From Schistocerca nitens (taxonomy: Eukaryota > Arthropoda > Insecta > Orthoptera > Acrididae): DNA of 64,000 bases. The position numbers and the translations under genes were made by a program. The stretch is from NCBI RefSeq assembly GCF_023898315.1, contig NC_064614.1, positions 77,264,501 to 77,328,500 on the forward strand, in the 5' to 3' direction. This document shows, piece by piece, positions 46,616 through 59,315 of the stretch. Every line of letters starts with the position of its first letter. The first letter of the stretch is position 1. The notes beneath the pieces were generated by a model. That model saw only the letters and a program-made list of their open reading frames with translations, searched no databases and had not been told where the DNA came from.

Positions 46616-47298
46616 ATACTAAAGACTTATAGAGAGAGAGACAACAGAATTTAATAACATGGTTACGTAAGTCGTCGAATGGACGAAGTGGGTTACAAGA
46701 TGAAACGCATTTAAAAAGATAAAATAAAAGGAATTTCATATTACTGCTCCTGCTCCACGTCATAATATTAAATTAGCGAGTCAGTAGCGTGCGACATAGT
46801 CTACCCTCATGGACGATTAAATGAAAGACCGATACTGTTCCTTGAACGTGGAACAATTTATTACGCTTTGAACAGCGAAGTTAACCGTCGTCACAAAGGA
46901 GATGTACCTATATGGCTACAAATTCAGTGAACGAAATATTAGCCCATGGTGCGCATACAAGCAACGTTCTCACTATAAATTCCTGCGTGTTTCAGCGCAG
47001 AAATGGTCATCGGAATGTAGCGTTAGGCACGTCGCCGAACAAAAGAACTGAAAAGTACAGATGGCGTTCACGCGATGCGTATAGCCCCAGCGCTCCCGTA
47101 AACACAAGTGTGTTTTGCCATACTGTTCACATAGGCATACCAGCCCAAATCTCTGCCCAATGATTCGGGGTTAGCCATTCAAATAGCGCCTCCGCAGTAT
47201 GGCATCCTGCTATACTAGTCGACCACAATATTATTGCACCTGGGAGAAAGGGCGCGACGGTCGACTTTCCATGAGTTTTTGTGATATTTCACGAGGAC
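46616..47298. other. Noncoding DNA
   Basis: No feature recognised. The frame at 46912-47163 has no family match. Confidence 0.35.
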
Positions 47299-47518
47299 AT
47301 ACCGAATCAAAATGGCTCTAACCACTATGGAATTTAACATTTGAGGTCATCAGTCCCCTAGACTTAGAACTACTTAAACCTAACTAACCTAAAGACATCA
47401 CACACATCCATGCCCCAGGCAGGATTCGAACCTGCGACCGTAGCAGCCGCATGGTTCCGGACTTAAGCGCCTGGAACCGCTCTACCACAGCCCACAGCGG
47501 CCGGTCCATGCTGAATCG
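47299..47518 (-). mobile_element. SINE (minus), imperfect duplication
   Basis: The body 47309-47508 reads, on minus, from a CGGCCGCTGTGGGC-like head through B box GGTTCGAATCC to GAGCCATTTTGA. ATACCGAATC and ATGCTGAATC flank it, 8 of 10 matching. Many small differences show it is old. Confidence 0.85.
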
Positions 47519-48186
47519 CTTGAAAGTATCAGCACAAATGTACTGAAATTATTCACAATGCGATGCGTTTTCCTTCGTCACCACTGTCATTTTTTACTAT
47601 GATGTCAACGCGCGTTTCCGATAATGGCCACGAAAGGTAAAGTGCAGGGATATCGAGATTCAATAGTACCTCCGCTACACAGCCTAAGATAGTGGCATTC
47701 CTAGTAGACTAAACTCATCAGCGGCTAATAATTCGCGTAAAACGAACAGCTTTCAATTTAATTGGTGACTTCCGTCTCCCGTTAACAGAACTTGTCCGCA
47801 AGGTGCTGCTGAGTTGTTCTAATACACTTACCGGCATTAGAAACGCACTAGCAAACGTTCCACACCCTGACAATAAACTACTGACAAGGGGAAGGCCTCA
47901 GACACGGTCAACCGATTAGACAGACATTTGGCAGATCGCCTGTATACAACCTAAAATGAAATAACGTGAGATATTTTGGCCCAGCACACCTAGTTTTTGA
48001 GAAAGCCACCCGTCAATGTTCATGACGCGCAGTCGACTCAAAATTGACGGGAACGATAGATAACTAAAAACTGAGCGTACTTCATCATTTTATAGACCAT
48101 ACGTAAAGGTATATTTTCTTAGAAGTCAAGAAAAGGAACTTGTACAACCTCCGCTTATGTATCCATGAGGTGCACACTGTTTGACG
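47519..48186. other. Noncoding DNA
   Basis: No feature seen, apart from short inverted words near the next element (CCGCTTATGTA at 48153-48163 pairs with 48224-48234). Confidence 0.35.
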
Positions 48187-48554
48187 AAAACTTCAAAAAT
48201 ACGTATGTGATAACATATTACTTACATAAGCGGATGTAGTGGCGGAGGAAAAAATGGCTCAACGTCTGAGGTCATAAGTCCCCTAGAACTTAGAACTACT
48301 TAAACCTAACTAACCTGACATCACACACATGCATACCCGAGGTAGGATTCTAACCTGCGACCGTAGCGGTCGCGCGGTTCCAGTGGCGGAGGACAAACGG
48401 TACCATATGTAATTTTACCTATGATCGAAACAAGCTTATGTCTGTTGAAGTTATTCTATTTTATTGATCTTGACGCAGCCACTGAGCTAAGACATTTTTC
48501 ATTTTTAAAAGCTTATGTAAGTAATATGTTATCACATACGTATTTTTTAAGTTT
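48187..48554. repeat. Inverted repeat of 45 bp around a SINE
   Basis: Arms at 48187-48231 and 48511-48554 are almost exact reverse complements (about two mismatches). The spacer holds a SINE fragment and about 150 bp of AT-rich DNA. It may be a MITE of unknown family in which a SINE later landed. Confidence 0.8.
48238..48393 (-). mobile_element. 5'-truncated SINE with 12 bp duplication
   Basis: The body 48250-48381 (minus) lacks the front of the tRNA head but keeps the B box in changed form and the shared body. The perfect duplication AGTGGCGGAGGA lies at 48238-48249 and 48382-48393. Confidence 0.93.
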
Positions 48555-51011
48555 ATGTATAGATTGTATTACTGGTCTAGATGTTATTTTGATCACTTTT
48601 TAGGACTTCTGAAGAAGGCTATATCATTAAAGTAGAAAGCATGGTCAAGGTTTAAAATAAAAATAAACATAATTAGTGCAACTGTGGGCTGTTTTTCGTT
48701 CGAGACAATTTCGTGACGGTTTCTGGTGTTGTTGCCATGATGAAAATGAAGAAGTAGCGTTATTTATATATTATGATCTAAACAGAAAGTAATCTTTGTA
48801 TAAACAGCAGTTACCAATCACAGCTCCATATTGATTAAATAAATGTATACAGAAATCATGTAATCATGATTATTACGAAATATTGTCATCTTTACTTGCT
48901 ACAGGACATTACATGTAAGCCAAGTTACATTATGATAAACTGAAAAACCTCATATGAATAAAACTCTACTATATATACTGCAAGTAGCTTCTTACAAGAA
49001 ATGGGTGCCTTTTGTATCATACAGTTACCGTTTATAACAGATAACAGCCGAAATAAGTTAAGTAAAAAAAATTATTACCAACAAGCAGCCTCTGTCAAAC
49101 AATTAGTTATTACTGTAGCACACATACAAACGGAAAAACATTGCAGAATGCCTCCCAGTCGGATGTCTTGGTAGCTACGGCAGCATCAATTTTGTTCAAC
49201 AGCGTTTCCCTGCTGCGTAAATAAGCGCAGGTCGAAAAACTTTCTTTTCTCGATTACGTGAATATATGCGTTTCCAGACCCCCACATTTGGTGATGAAAA
49301 TTGCTAGATTTTCAATTACGAATTCCGTCAGTTTTCAGTCGAGGTTTCTCAAAAACTGGGTGGTGTTCAGCCGGAATATCTTAGTCTTTGATTTTATGTT
49401 GTACACAAGGGACCTACCAGAAATGAGCTGTATCAATCTGCCATGCCGAAGGTCTTCCCCATGTTAGACATATTACCGAAAATCCTGTTCATCATCTCCA
49501 GGCTACAACAAAACAGCTGAACTGGTGTTCCATTCTTGGCGTCCGTGATACTATGTCAGCTGGTCATATTTTCCATTTCATGGTGCACAAAAGATGGTGG
49601 GAGCTCACATCCCATTTCGTTAAGTCCAACACGCTCTCCACTAAACTAGTTTTACATTTAGCCCTTGCAGTCAATCAAACTCATGAGCAGAATGTAGGAA
49701 CTTCAAATCCTGTTGCTGCTTCGCAGACGGACTTTTCAAAAGCTTTTTCGCAACAGGTGCTGGAATAGACATTGCCGGCATGAGAGTCACTACTACTTGA
49801 ACTGAAGTAGTAGGACCCGATTACAAATTATTTACACAGATGAGAGGTTTAACCATTCCCCACACGCCGGGCGAGGAAGCTTGAGCGTCCTGGTGGGTTT
49901 ACATAAGAAAAATTTCATTTCGTTTTAGACACGTTTTTATTTTCGAAGAAGCTCTACCTTCCTTCTCGCACCTTACACACTTACACGGTAGGTTACTCAC
50001 AATCTCAATTGTCTTTAGAACACACAAAATTGTGAGAAAGTGATGTCGTTACATGTGGATTTCGTAATTACAGTTACTGAATATCTTAGGAAAAACATTA
50101 AACACTTCACTCATTTAAAAAAAATTTAAGTGTTAACGCAATAAATATATAGCTCTCATTCAAATTTCACTAAAAGACAAATGGTCCGAAAGCAACTTAA
50201 CAATAACCAATAAACTACTGAAGCAATTCAGCGTACTATCATCTTGCCTTGAACTTTCAGGTTACCGTTTCAACAACTTCAGTCAGAAACATTAACTCTC
50301 TAGAATAAAAGAACGCTAATTTAAATGCTATTGAATTATTTGTAAAAATTGAATCATTCCAAAATTTCTCCCATTGCCCAATGCAACATATTTAATCTAA
50401 AACTTAAGCAGGTAATTATTACAAAATAATTCGAACAATAACTCTGAAGGTGCCAGATAGCCTAATTATTGCAAAAAGCGATGTATATCTTTTCTGTTTA
50501 ATCAAATGTATTTGGAGATCTATGTGTCATTTTCCGTCAGTTGCGATGGTTCAGCAAAATAAAATTATATGTCTTCCGGTCAGTATTAAAAGCAAATTTA
50601 CTGCTCTTATACAATTGACATTCCTTTTTTTATATGACACTGCTAACCTTTCTCCAGGAAACAACTCTGCTTGAGGTATTCTGTGGAACAACGTACACGC
50701 CTGTGATGACATCAGAGCATCTGCCACTGCATCCACAACATCACAAATCCCAACGAATACCTCAAACAGAAATCTGCAATTGTATACAGTATTTTCCACA
50801 CATTTTTTATGCTTCACTCGTACCTGTTTCCACGCGGTTTTTACACAAAAACGGGATTCGAGAAAGTACTTATGTCGCCATACGCGTACTCATATTATTC
50901 TCACCACTCACTTGTTCATCGTTTTGTTTCTGTTCCGTGTGGCTTTAATTTCGAACGTTTGGAGAAAACTCTTTGTGGTGTGTCTACTGGGGAGGAACTA
51001 TATAAACTATA

Positions 51012-51013
<2 letters not shown>
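48555..51013. other. AT-rich DNA, nothing recognised
   Basis: Frames at 49258-49467, 49553-49768, 50450-50674 and 50634-50948 show no domain. Confidence 0.35.
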
Positions 51014-51057
<44 letters not shown>

Positions 51058-51064
51058 TGTGTGT

Positions 51065-51100
<36 letters not shown>

Positions 51101-51136
51101 AATAGAGAGAGAGGGAGGGAGGGGGAGAGAGAGAGA
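51014..51136. repeat. Compound GT and GA microsatellite
   Basis: A GT dinucleotide run (about 51014-51075) is followed directly by a GA-rich run (51077-51136). Confidence 0.95.
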
Positions 51137-51229
51137 TGCTAGGAAAGGAAGGAAGGGGATTTAGAACCAGGTGTTTTTTTGGATAACCTACAATAACGTT
51201 TCATCAGTCTTCAGCAACTGCACTTGTAT

Positions 51230-51473
51230 TTATTCAAATAATCAGCAAATAGTTACACAAAAGAAATTTGATTTCCGTAACCGGTTTCAGGCATCTTGTG
51301 TCCTTCTCCATAAGAGTATTACTATCGCAGTATTGGTGAGCGTCAAGAATGCATCTGTTTTTTGACACTCACAAATTATGCGATTGTTATAACCTTCCGA
51401 AGAAGGGCGCAAAGTGCCTGAAACGGGTTAAAGAAATCAAATTAATTTTGTGCTGCTGCTTGTTGATTATTTC
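51230..51473. repeat. Fold-back repeat, arms of about 80 bp
   Basis: 51230-51318 pairs with 51392-51473. Both contain AATAATCARCAA, AATTTGATTT and GTTTCAGGCA blocks in matching order. An inner pair (GAGCGTCAA and TTGACACTC) extends the stem. No ORF and no target duplication. It is possibly a MITE. Confidence 0.6.
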
Positions 51474-52025
51474 GATACCTATCGAGGATGTTTGAATACT
51501 GTGTTTCATTTGTGGGATCATATTTGTATAGTTTATTAAGTGTTACCAAAAGTGTTTAGTTGCCCATTGTTTTGTATTCCTTCATAACTTTATTTCCTTG
51601 TATTACTGTTTTTTGGGTGTGTTACTCATATCTAGTTGTAACATTTGATGGAATCTACAGCTTTCTCTGAGGCTCCTGAGATAAGTTTCAATATTCTTTA
51701 GCTGATGATTTTCTTCTATGAGGTGATCTCCAAATGTGTAGTGTGCACTGCCGGGTTTGGGACTATGAGATGCTCAGAATACTTAATTTTAATAGTTCTT
51801 CATGTTTGGCCTCTGTAGACAGATTGGCATCAACTGAAAATTATCTTACAGGTTACAGTTGTGGTAAATTAGTCTGTTGAGGTGTTGTGTAGGTTTCTCT
51901 GTAAAGTGTTGTTTGTGCAAGACGATCACAAAACAGTTCAAAGAACGGCTCGTACACGAAGAGCTCAGGAGCTCACTATACCTGAAAGTACATTTCAAAA
52001 ACGTTATCGACTATAATCTAGGTAA
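51474..52025. other. Noncoding DNA
   Basis: No feature recognised. Confidence 0.35.
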
Positions 52026-52640
52026 TCTACATCTACTTTCATACTCCGCAAGCCACCCAACGGTGTGTGGCGGAGGGCACTTTACCTGCCACTGTCATTA
52101 CCTCCCTTTCCTGTTCCAGTCGCGTATGGTTCGCGGGAAGAACGACTGCCGGAAAGCCTCCGTGTGCGCTCGAATCTCTCTAGTGTTACATTCGTGATCT
52201 CCTCGGGAGGTACAAGTAGGGGAAAACAAAATATTCGATACCTCATCCAGAAACGCACCCTCTCGAAACCTCAACTGCAAGCTACACCGCGATGCAGAGC
52301 GCCTCTCATGCAAAGTCTGCCAATTGAGTTTACTAAACATCTCCGTAACACTATCACGCTTACCAAATAACCCTGTGAAGAAACGCGCCGCTCTTCTTTG
52401 GATCTTCTCTATCTCCTCCGTCAACCCGACCTGGTACGGATCCCACACTGATGAGCAATACTCAAGTATAGGTCGAACGAGCGTTTTGTAAGCCACCTCC
52501 TTTGTTGATGGACTACATTTTCTAAGGACCCTCCCAATGAATCTCAACCTGATCATTCCATTTCAAATCGTTCTGCATGCATACTCCCAGATATTTTACA
52601 GAAGTATCTGCTACCAGCCTTTGTTCCGCTATCATATAAT
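52026..52640 (-). mobile_element. 5'-truncated CR1/L2-type LINE tail
   Basis: The minus frame 52098-52556 (LRFIGRVLRKCSPSTKEVAYK, EYCSSVWDPYQVGLTEEIEK, FFPRTIRDWNRKGR) equals the C-terminal region of the LINE at 57517-61535. A short stretch up to 52640 adds AEQRLVADTSVKYLGV, with a small deletion between. The frame is open to the natural stop, so this is a younger copy than the larger one in this part. Confidence 0.9.
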
Positions 52641-52949
52641 GGCCAGTTCAGTACAGGTGATTTCATACAATATTTATACGAACGGAGATAAGTTAATTCG
52701 GCTACAGTCAAAAAAATTGTGCTACACAGATGTGACGCAAGCACCTATTCACACCAAAGCGCTCACATTTAGATGCCGTAAATCCACGCAATAACGGTAG
52801 ACATAAAGCGCGCTGTTTCGCCGTACATTTCCGCCTTAACCCAGCCCGGCTACGGAAACAGACCACAAACTCCTCTTGATGCACAGCTGTGGATAGTTCG
52901 GCCTTGTGCTAGTAGAATTCGGCGAGACTACAAGTACAGTTTACAGCTG
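52641..52949. other. Noncoding DNA
   Basis: No feature recognised. Confidence 0.35.
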
Positions 52950-53179
52950 TCTTCACGTACTAGCCGGCCGGAGTGGCCGAGCGGTTAAAGGCGCTACAGT
53001 CTGGAACCGCACGACCGCTACGGTCGCAGGTTCGAATCCTGCCTCGGGCATGGATGTGTGTGATGTCCTTAGGTTAGTTAGGTTTAAGTAGTTCTAGGTT
53101 CTACGGGACTTATGACCACAGCAGTGAGTCCCATAGTGCTCAGAGCCATTTGAACCATTTGAACCATCTTCACGTACTA
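52950..53179 (+). mobile_element. Full-length SINE with 13 bp duplication
   Basis: The body 52963-53166 starts GCCGGCCGGAGTGGCCGAGCGG and has B box GGTTCGAATCC and the shared body. Its tail ends in a doubled CATTTGAAC. The perfect duplication TCTTCACGTACTA lies at 52950-52962 and 53167-53179. Confidence 0.95.
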
Positions 53180-53635
53180 GCGTGGTCTTCATGATTACTG
53201 TTTACAAAGGTGTCGCTGCACACTCGGCTATTGCAAACTGGTTATGTTCGCTTAAGTGTCCTCTACACACGTACCACTTTAACGACCAACCGATAGACCG
53301 ACCAATTTCGGTGCGCCCTACAGACGTCCCCACCAACATCACTCAGCGATTGCAGTGTCATCCTGTTTGAATACTGAATGCGAATTGTTTATCTCAAATT
53401 CTTTGAGGTTATGTTCTAGGAGGTGCCGTTCGGTATTACACAGAAACAAAAACTGGGATTTTTCTTGGCTGCTTTAAAGCTAACAAGGCCAAAAATAAGC
53501 CGAAAGAAAGTTGCGGGCAATCGAAAAGATAATGCAAAGGAAGAAATTCACCCACGCTCTATTGAGTGAAGGAGCTGGGAGGTGGTGATTTTCGGAATTA
53601 TTTAAAAATGGAACTTGCCTTCTGGTGCTACACAT
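53180..53635. other. Noncoding DNA
   Basis: No feature recognised. Confidence 0.35.
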
Positions 53636-54905
53636 CATCATCATCAGTTATCTGCTATATTAGCAGGTCCTTTGCCTCTCCATTTTCTGCGATCCATTGC
53701 TTACTTCTTAAGGCTGCTTTATGTTGTACCGTCCGTCATGTCATCCGGTATCTGGAATCTCTTCCTTCCTCGCTTCCTTTTCCCTTCTACATAACCTTCT
53801 AAAACTGTTTTTATCAGTCCGTCATTCTTTCTTAATATATGCCCAATCCAATTTCTTTTTCTTCTCTTTATTAATCTAGTAACGGTCTTTTCTGTCCCAC
53901 TCTTCTCAGTACCTCTTCATTTTTTACTCTGCCCTTCCAACTTATTCTTTCCATCTTCCGCCATGTCCAGATCTCAAAAGCGTCCAGCCTTTCTCTGTCT
54001 TTTTTCCTCATAGTCCATGTTTCAGCGCCATATAGAACAGCACTCCATACAAGACATTTTATGAGTCTCTTTCTGAGTTCTCTGTCCAGACCGCTGCAGA
54101 AGATTCTCCATTTCTTATAAAACGCCTCTTTTGCCATTGCTATCCTTGTTTTAATTTCTGTGGTGCACTTCCAGTCGGTGTCTACCCTGCTTCCAAGATA
54201 CTTGAAATTTTGCACCTGCTCTAGTGTTTCTCCATTCAGCACAATTTTTATTTCTTTATTTCCTCCTATTGCCAATACTTTTGTTTTATTTGTGTCAATT
54301 TTCATTCCGTATTTTTTCCCGTTGGTTACAATGGTGTCCACCAAATCCTGTAATTCTTTTTCCCCTGTGGCTAGGAGGACCATGTCATCAGCAAATCTCA
54401 AGCACCCTACTCTTCTTCCTCCAATTTCTACTCCTTTGTCATCTAATCAGCATTGGTCAATCATATTTTCCAAGTACAGGTTGAAAAGAGTAGGTGATTA
54501 ACAGCATCCTTGTCTTACTCCTTTCCCTAGTCTGATCCAGTTTGTACTTTCTCCTCTCACTTTAACTGAAACTTTTTGATTAAGGTGTAATGAGTTTTCC
54601 AGTCCACTCTCTTTTCCCTCATAATAGTCGCCAGCTTGTCCCATTGTCAAATGCCTTTTCTAAATCGATGAAGCACATATATAGGTCTCTTCCTTTTTCA
54701 ATAAACCTTTCTCCCAAGATTCGTAGGAGCCCTTTTGCATCTCTGGTGCCCGTATTCCGTCTAAAGCCAAACTGCTCCTCGCCGAGATTCTCCTCTATTA
54801 CTTTTTCAAGTCTTTTATTAATTATTCTTAACATCACTTTGGCTGCATGTGAAATGAGGCTGATTGTCCTGTGCTCGCTGGTGCTACTAAATGTCATCAA
54901 ACCGT
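53636..54905 (-). mobile_element. Second RTE-like LINE family, 5'-truncated
   Basis: The minus frame 53871-54401 begins MRFADDMVLLATGEKELQDL (YxDD-type box) and continues through FKYLGSRVDTDW and WSAVLYGAETWTMRKKDRER to VLRRVGQKRPLLD. A further piece (54619-54850) has EEQFGFRRNTGTRDA and CFIDLEKAFD. The two pieces are out of frame. The 3' end has an ATC trinucleotide tail (53636-53646). It differs from the 7318 family in sequence but not in layout. Confidence 0.85.
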
Positions 54906-57307
54906 ACTTCGCGAAGAGGAATACACCCATGAGAGACGCTGTAAGCTGCGAGGAGAGGTTGTTAACCACATTATGGTTTCTAGCCACCCGTGGCAGAATT
55001 CACGAGATCCTCACATTCAGTGCAGTTGTATGCTCACAATTACCATATAAATTGATTACTGAAAACTACAACGTGATTTACGATTGACCGAGTAAATATA
55101 TCACGGTAAAGCGAAATTAATGAGACGAATACTGTTCATGTAAACTATATTAACTTATTTTTGTACGTTACATAGAAGTTGTCCCCTGTCGGTTTAAGAA
55201 ACCCATTACATATTAGAAGTAGAAAGATTGCAAATGGTGTTCGCGCATCTCATCTGGTAAACAAAACAGATGCGTAAGAAACGAAACATTTAACAATGAA
55301 ATGTTGTTACACACAGGATAAACCGCCGACATAACTAAACATGTCGAATAATAGACGAGTGGTGTTCGGTCCAGTCAACGTTGCAACTTTAATGTCATAA
55401 TACATAATATTTAATCTGTTGTTGTTACTTGTAGGCTACGAAGCAGGTCATTAAAGAAATTATTTACAAGAGTAGCCAAGCCGTTATTATTCAAGATGCG
55501 TAAAAAATATTTGTACTTGGTTCTTAATGGCACGGAGTGTGCGGATAAGGTAGATTTTCTAACCCTCCTAAGAATGAAAAGGTGTATTATATAAATAAAT
55601 GTCTGTCGACTGTCTGTATGCCGCTTTTGAGGTTTTATTGCCCACATGTGCCGAAATGAAATCAAAGTTCTACTCTTTTTTATTTATGTTCTTATATTTC
55701 ATTTCTGAAAAATTTAATCTGCCGCAATTTCACGTTTTATCTTTCATACCTGATTCGTATCGGAAATAAAACCTAAAAAATTACAATACAGACACTCACC
55801 GGACTTTTGTTCATAAAAACATAACCTTTTACTTTATCTGTGTGCCACATGAAACCGTAATTTATTCGTGAAAAAACGAAACAAGTGTTTCAATTCGTGC
55901 ATCTATGTTGCTATACTTCTTTCACAACGTTTCCCACAAACATATCGCGTCTTTAGTTTCTTTAGGTACTCTGTCATCATAGTTTCGTCCGCCTAGCACT
56001 CTGTCATGCCAGCCATATTTGAACAGCGTTGAACCCCGTGCGTAGTGACAGCAAACTAACTTTTTGTCAGGAGGCTGCCACGACAGCGCCGCACATGGTA
56101 CAATCTGTTGGTTGAAATGGTATGAGATTAGGTGCTGTGGGGATTGGCCGTCGGGTGGTCATTCCGACAGGAAATTCGGTCGGTCGGTTGGCCAAGCCGC
56201 CTATAAAGATACAATTTGTCGGTCGGTGGGTCAGTCGGTCGGTCGATCGGTCGATCCTTTGGTGCATATGTAGGGCCCTGTATTTGATCGTCGCACTTTC
56301 GATTCCGCACATGTGCTGTATACTCCTTGGCGGTAGGCTCAGTGAAGGGAACTACTGTTTAGCCACGATAACTTGACGATTTCGCTGTTGCTGCCAGAAG
56401 CAGAGAAAATCTACACTACTTGAAAGATATTCATTTGTCTCCGAGCGCTGCCAACGTCAAGCTGCCCCTAGATGTCAAATATTACGAAAGGCTTGCGTCC
56501 ACTATGAAATAACTTCCGTAAACTCTTGTAGAGGTTTTCATATTAGAAATAAAACTCACTCAAGTGTACTTTTCCAAGTTACTGGGGCAAGTTTATTTCA
56601 GTATCTCGCCGCAAATAATTGTTACAGAAGTGGAGTTATTCTTAAAAACCAGAGCAGTCGCCACTGTTGTTACATTATTATTAACGAATAAAAATGATGT
56701 CGAAACACAAAAATAAAAAAAAACAGAAAAAAAGCGAAGAGTACATATTGATGTTACCAAGAAACACAATTCAATTAACTAAAATCAGAGGACTTTACTT
56801 AGACCAAAAAGTTTGGGAATGTCGTATGCAAATTACGAACATCTCTTGTCTGTTGTATAATCAAGTATTCGATAACAAGAAACAAAATCCGGCGCAGTAT
56901 CTTGCCAACAGACTGCCTTTTAACTACTGATCGGCTTTTGCGAGCAGTATTTACTACTTTTATCACGAATGTATTGCATTTATGTTTACGGTAATATAAA
57001 AGATCAGCTAAAATTTAAAGAGGTCTGTACTATCGTTCTACTTTACCCTCTGGTGAAACAAATTGATTGGTAAATTCATTTCACAGTTCCTTGACTGATG
57101 GTGCCAGTTACGTGTTTGTAGGTGTTCCGACGGTACATTTTTTTCGGCCCATACGTCTTTGAGCCACTCTCCCTTTCGACGATGATACCTTCGACCCCGT
57201 GATGAACACACGCAACTTCTATAAGTTTGAGAGAACTTCCACGAGAAAAGACAAATTCGTCAAATATTTGCAGCAAGATTTAAGAAACTAAGACGAATTA
57301 TCGCCCC
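54906..57307. other. Noncoding DNA with GGTC repeat
   Basis: A GGTCGGTC-type tetranucleotide array lies at about 56176-56262. Frames such as 55411-55665 (-) show no known motif. No gene was recognised. Confidence 0.45.
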
Positions 57308-57422
57308 ACAGCGGAGTGTGCGCTCTTTTCAAACTTCCTTGCAGATTAAAATTGTGTGCCGAGCCGAGACTCGAACATGGGAACCCGATCTGGCACACAG
57401 TTTTAATTTGTCAGGAAGTTCA
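57308..57422. mobile_element. Short fold-back element, second copy
   Basis: TTCAAACTTCCTTGCAGATTAAA and TTTTAATTTGTCAGGAAGTTCAA form the ends. GACTCGAACATGGGAACC in the middle is a decayed tRNA-like T-arm. It is the same family as 46303-46474 and even shorter. Confidence 0.6.
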
Positions 57423-57589
57423 ACGCAAGAAACTGTTTCCAATAACTTGTGAACTTCTGGAATTTCATGAAACTAACAGACATAGAGAGGGAGGGGGAGG
57501 GGAGGTTGCAGATTTGTTCTACATCTACATTTATACTCCGCAAGCCACCCAACGGTGTGTGGCGGAGGGCACTTTACGTGCCACTGTCA

Positions 57590-59302
57590 TTACCTCCCTT
57601 TCCTGTTCCAGTCGCGTATGGTACGCGGGAAGAACGACTGTCTGAAAGCCCCCGTGCGCGCTCTAATCTCTCTAATTTTACATTCGTGATATCCTCTGGA
57701 GGTATAAGTAGGGGGAAGCAATATATTCGATACCTCATCCAGAAACGCACCCTCTCGAAACCTGGCGAGCAAGCTACACCGCGATGCAGAGCGCTTCTCT
57801 TGCAGAGTCTGCCACTTGAGTTTATTAAACATCTCCGTAACGCCATCACGGTTACCAAATAACCCTGCGACGAAACGCGCCGCTCTTCTTTGGATCTTCT
57901 CTATCTCCTCCGTCAACCCGATCTGGTACGGATCCCACACTGATGAGCAATACTCAAGTATAGGTCGAAAGAGTGTTTTGTAAGTCACCTCCTTTGTTGA
58001 TGGACTACATTTTCTATGCACTCTCCCAATGAATCTCAACCTGGTACCCGCCTTACCAACAATTTATCTTATATGATCATTCCACTTCAAATCGTTCCGC
58101 ACGCCTACTCCCAGATATTTTACAGAAGCAACTGCTACCAGTGATTGTTCCGCTATCATATAATCATACAATAAAGGATCCTTCTTTCTATGTATTCGCA
58201 ATACATTACATTTGTCTATGTTAAGGGACAGTTGCCACTCCCTGCACCAAGTGCCTATCCACTGCAGATCTTCCTGCATTTCGCTACAATTTTCCAATGC
58301 TGCAACTTCTCTGTATACGACAGCATCATCCGCGAAAAGCCGCATGGAACTTCCGACACTATCTACTAGGTCATTTATATATATTGTGAAAAGCAATGAT
58401 CCCATAACACTCCCCTGTGGCAGGCCAGAGGTTACTTTAACGTCTGTAGACGTCTCTCCATTGATAACAACATGCTGTGTTCTGTTTGCTAAAAACTCTT
58501 CAATCCAGCCACACAGTTGGTCTGATATTCCGTAGGCTCTTACTTTGTTTATCAGGCGACAGTGCGGAACTGTATCGAACGCCTTCCGGAAGTCAAGAAA
58601 AATAGCATCTTCCTGGGAGCCTGTATCTAATATTTTCTGGGTCTCATGAACAAATAAAGCGAGTTGGGTCTCACACGATCGCTGTTTCCGGAATCCATGT
58701 TGATTCCTACATAGTAGATTCTGGGTTTCCAAAAACGACATGATACTCGAGCAAAAAACATGTTCCAAAATTCTACAACAGATCGACGTCAGAGAAATAG
58801 GTCTATAGTTTTGCGCATCTGCTCGACGACCTTTCTTGAAGACTGGGACTATCTGTGCTCTTTTCCAATCATTTGGAACCTTCCGTTCCTCTAGAGACTT
58901 GCGGTACACGGCTGTTAGAAGGGGGGCAAGTTCTTTCGCGTACTCTGTGTAGAATCGAATTGGTATCCCGTCAGGTCCAGTGGACTTTCCTCTGTTGAGT
59001 GATTCCAGTTGATGTTCTATTCCTTGGACTCTTATTTCGATGTCAGCCATTTTTTCGTTTGTGCGAGGACTTAGAGAAGGAACTGCAGTGCGATATTCCT
59101 CTGTGAAACAGCTTTGGAAAAAGGTGTTTAGTATTTCAGCTTTACGCGTGTCATCCTCTGTTTCAATGCCATCATCATGGACTGTCTGGATATGCTGTTT
59201 CGAGCCACTTACTGATTTAACGTAAGACCAGAACTTCCTAGGATTTTCTGTCAAGTCGGTACATAGAATTTTACTTTCGAATTCACTGAACGCTTCACGC
59301 AT
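57590..59302 (-). pseudogene. CR1/L2 reverse transcriptase (broken)
   Basis: The frame from 59302 shows KSTGPDGIPIRFY, YRPISLTSICCRILEHV, NQHGFRKQRSCETQLAL, IFLDFRKAFDTVPH (motif A), GLPQGSVMGSLLFTIYIND, and FADDAVVYREV (YxDD-type box). A TAA at 58064-58066 follows NDHIR. The same frame then continues as IVGKAGTRLRFIGRVHRK and ends at 57590 with FPRTIRDWNRKGR. All polymerase motifs are present, so one stop and an upstream frameshift are the main damage. Confidence 0.9.
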
Positions 59303-59315
59303 AGCCCTCCTTACG

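Noticed and set aside
50780..51105. Open frames over the GT/GA repeat
   Set aside because: Repeat-coded low-complexity peptides only; the frame upstream has no domain.
52906..53091. Open frame reading WNRTTATVAGSNPASGMDVCDV
   Set aside because: This is the SINE body translated; the same string occurs in other SINE copies.
55411..55665. 84-codon minus-strand ORF
   Set aside because: No motif, lies in AT-rich DNA, and looks like chance.
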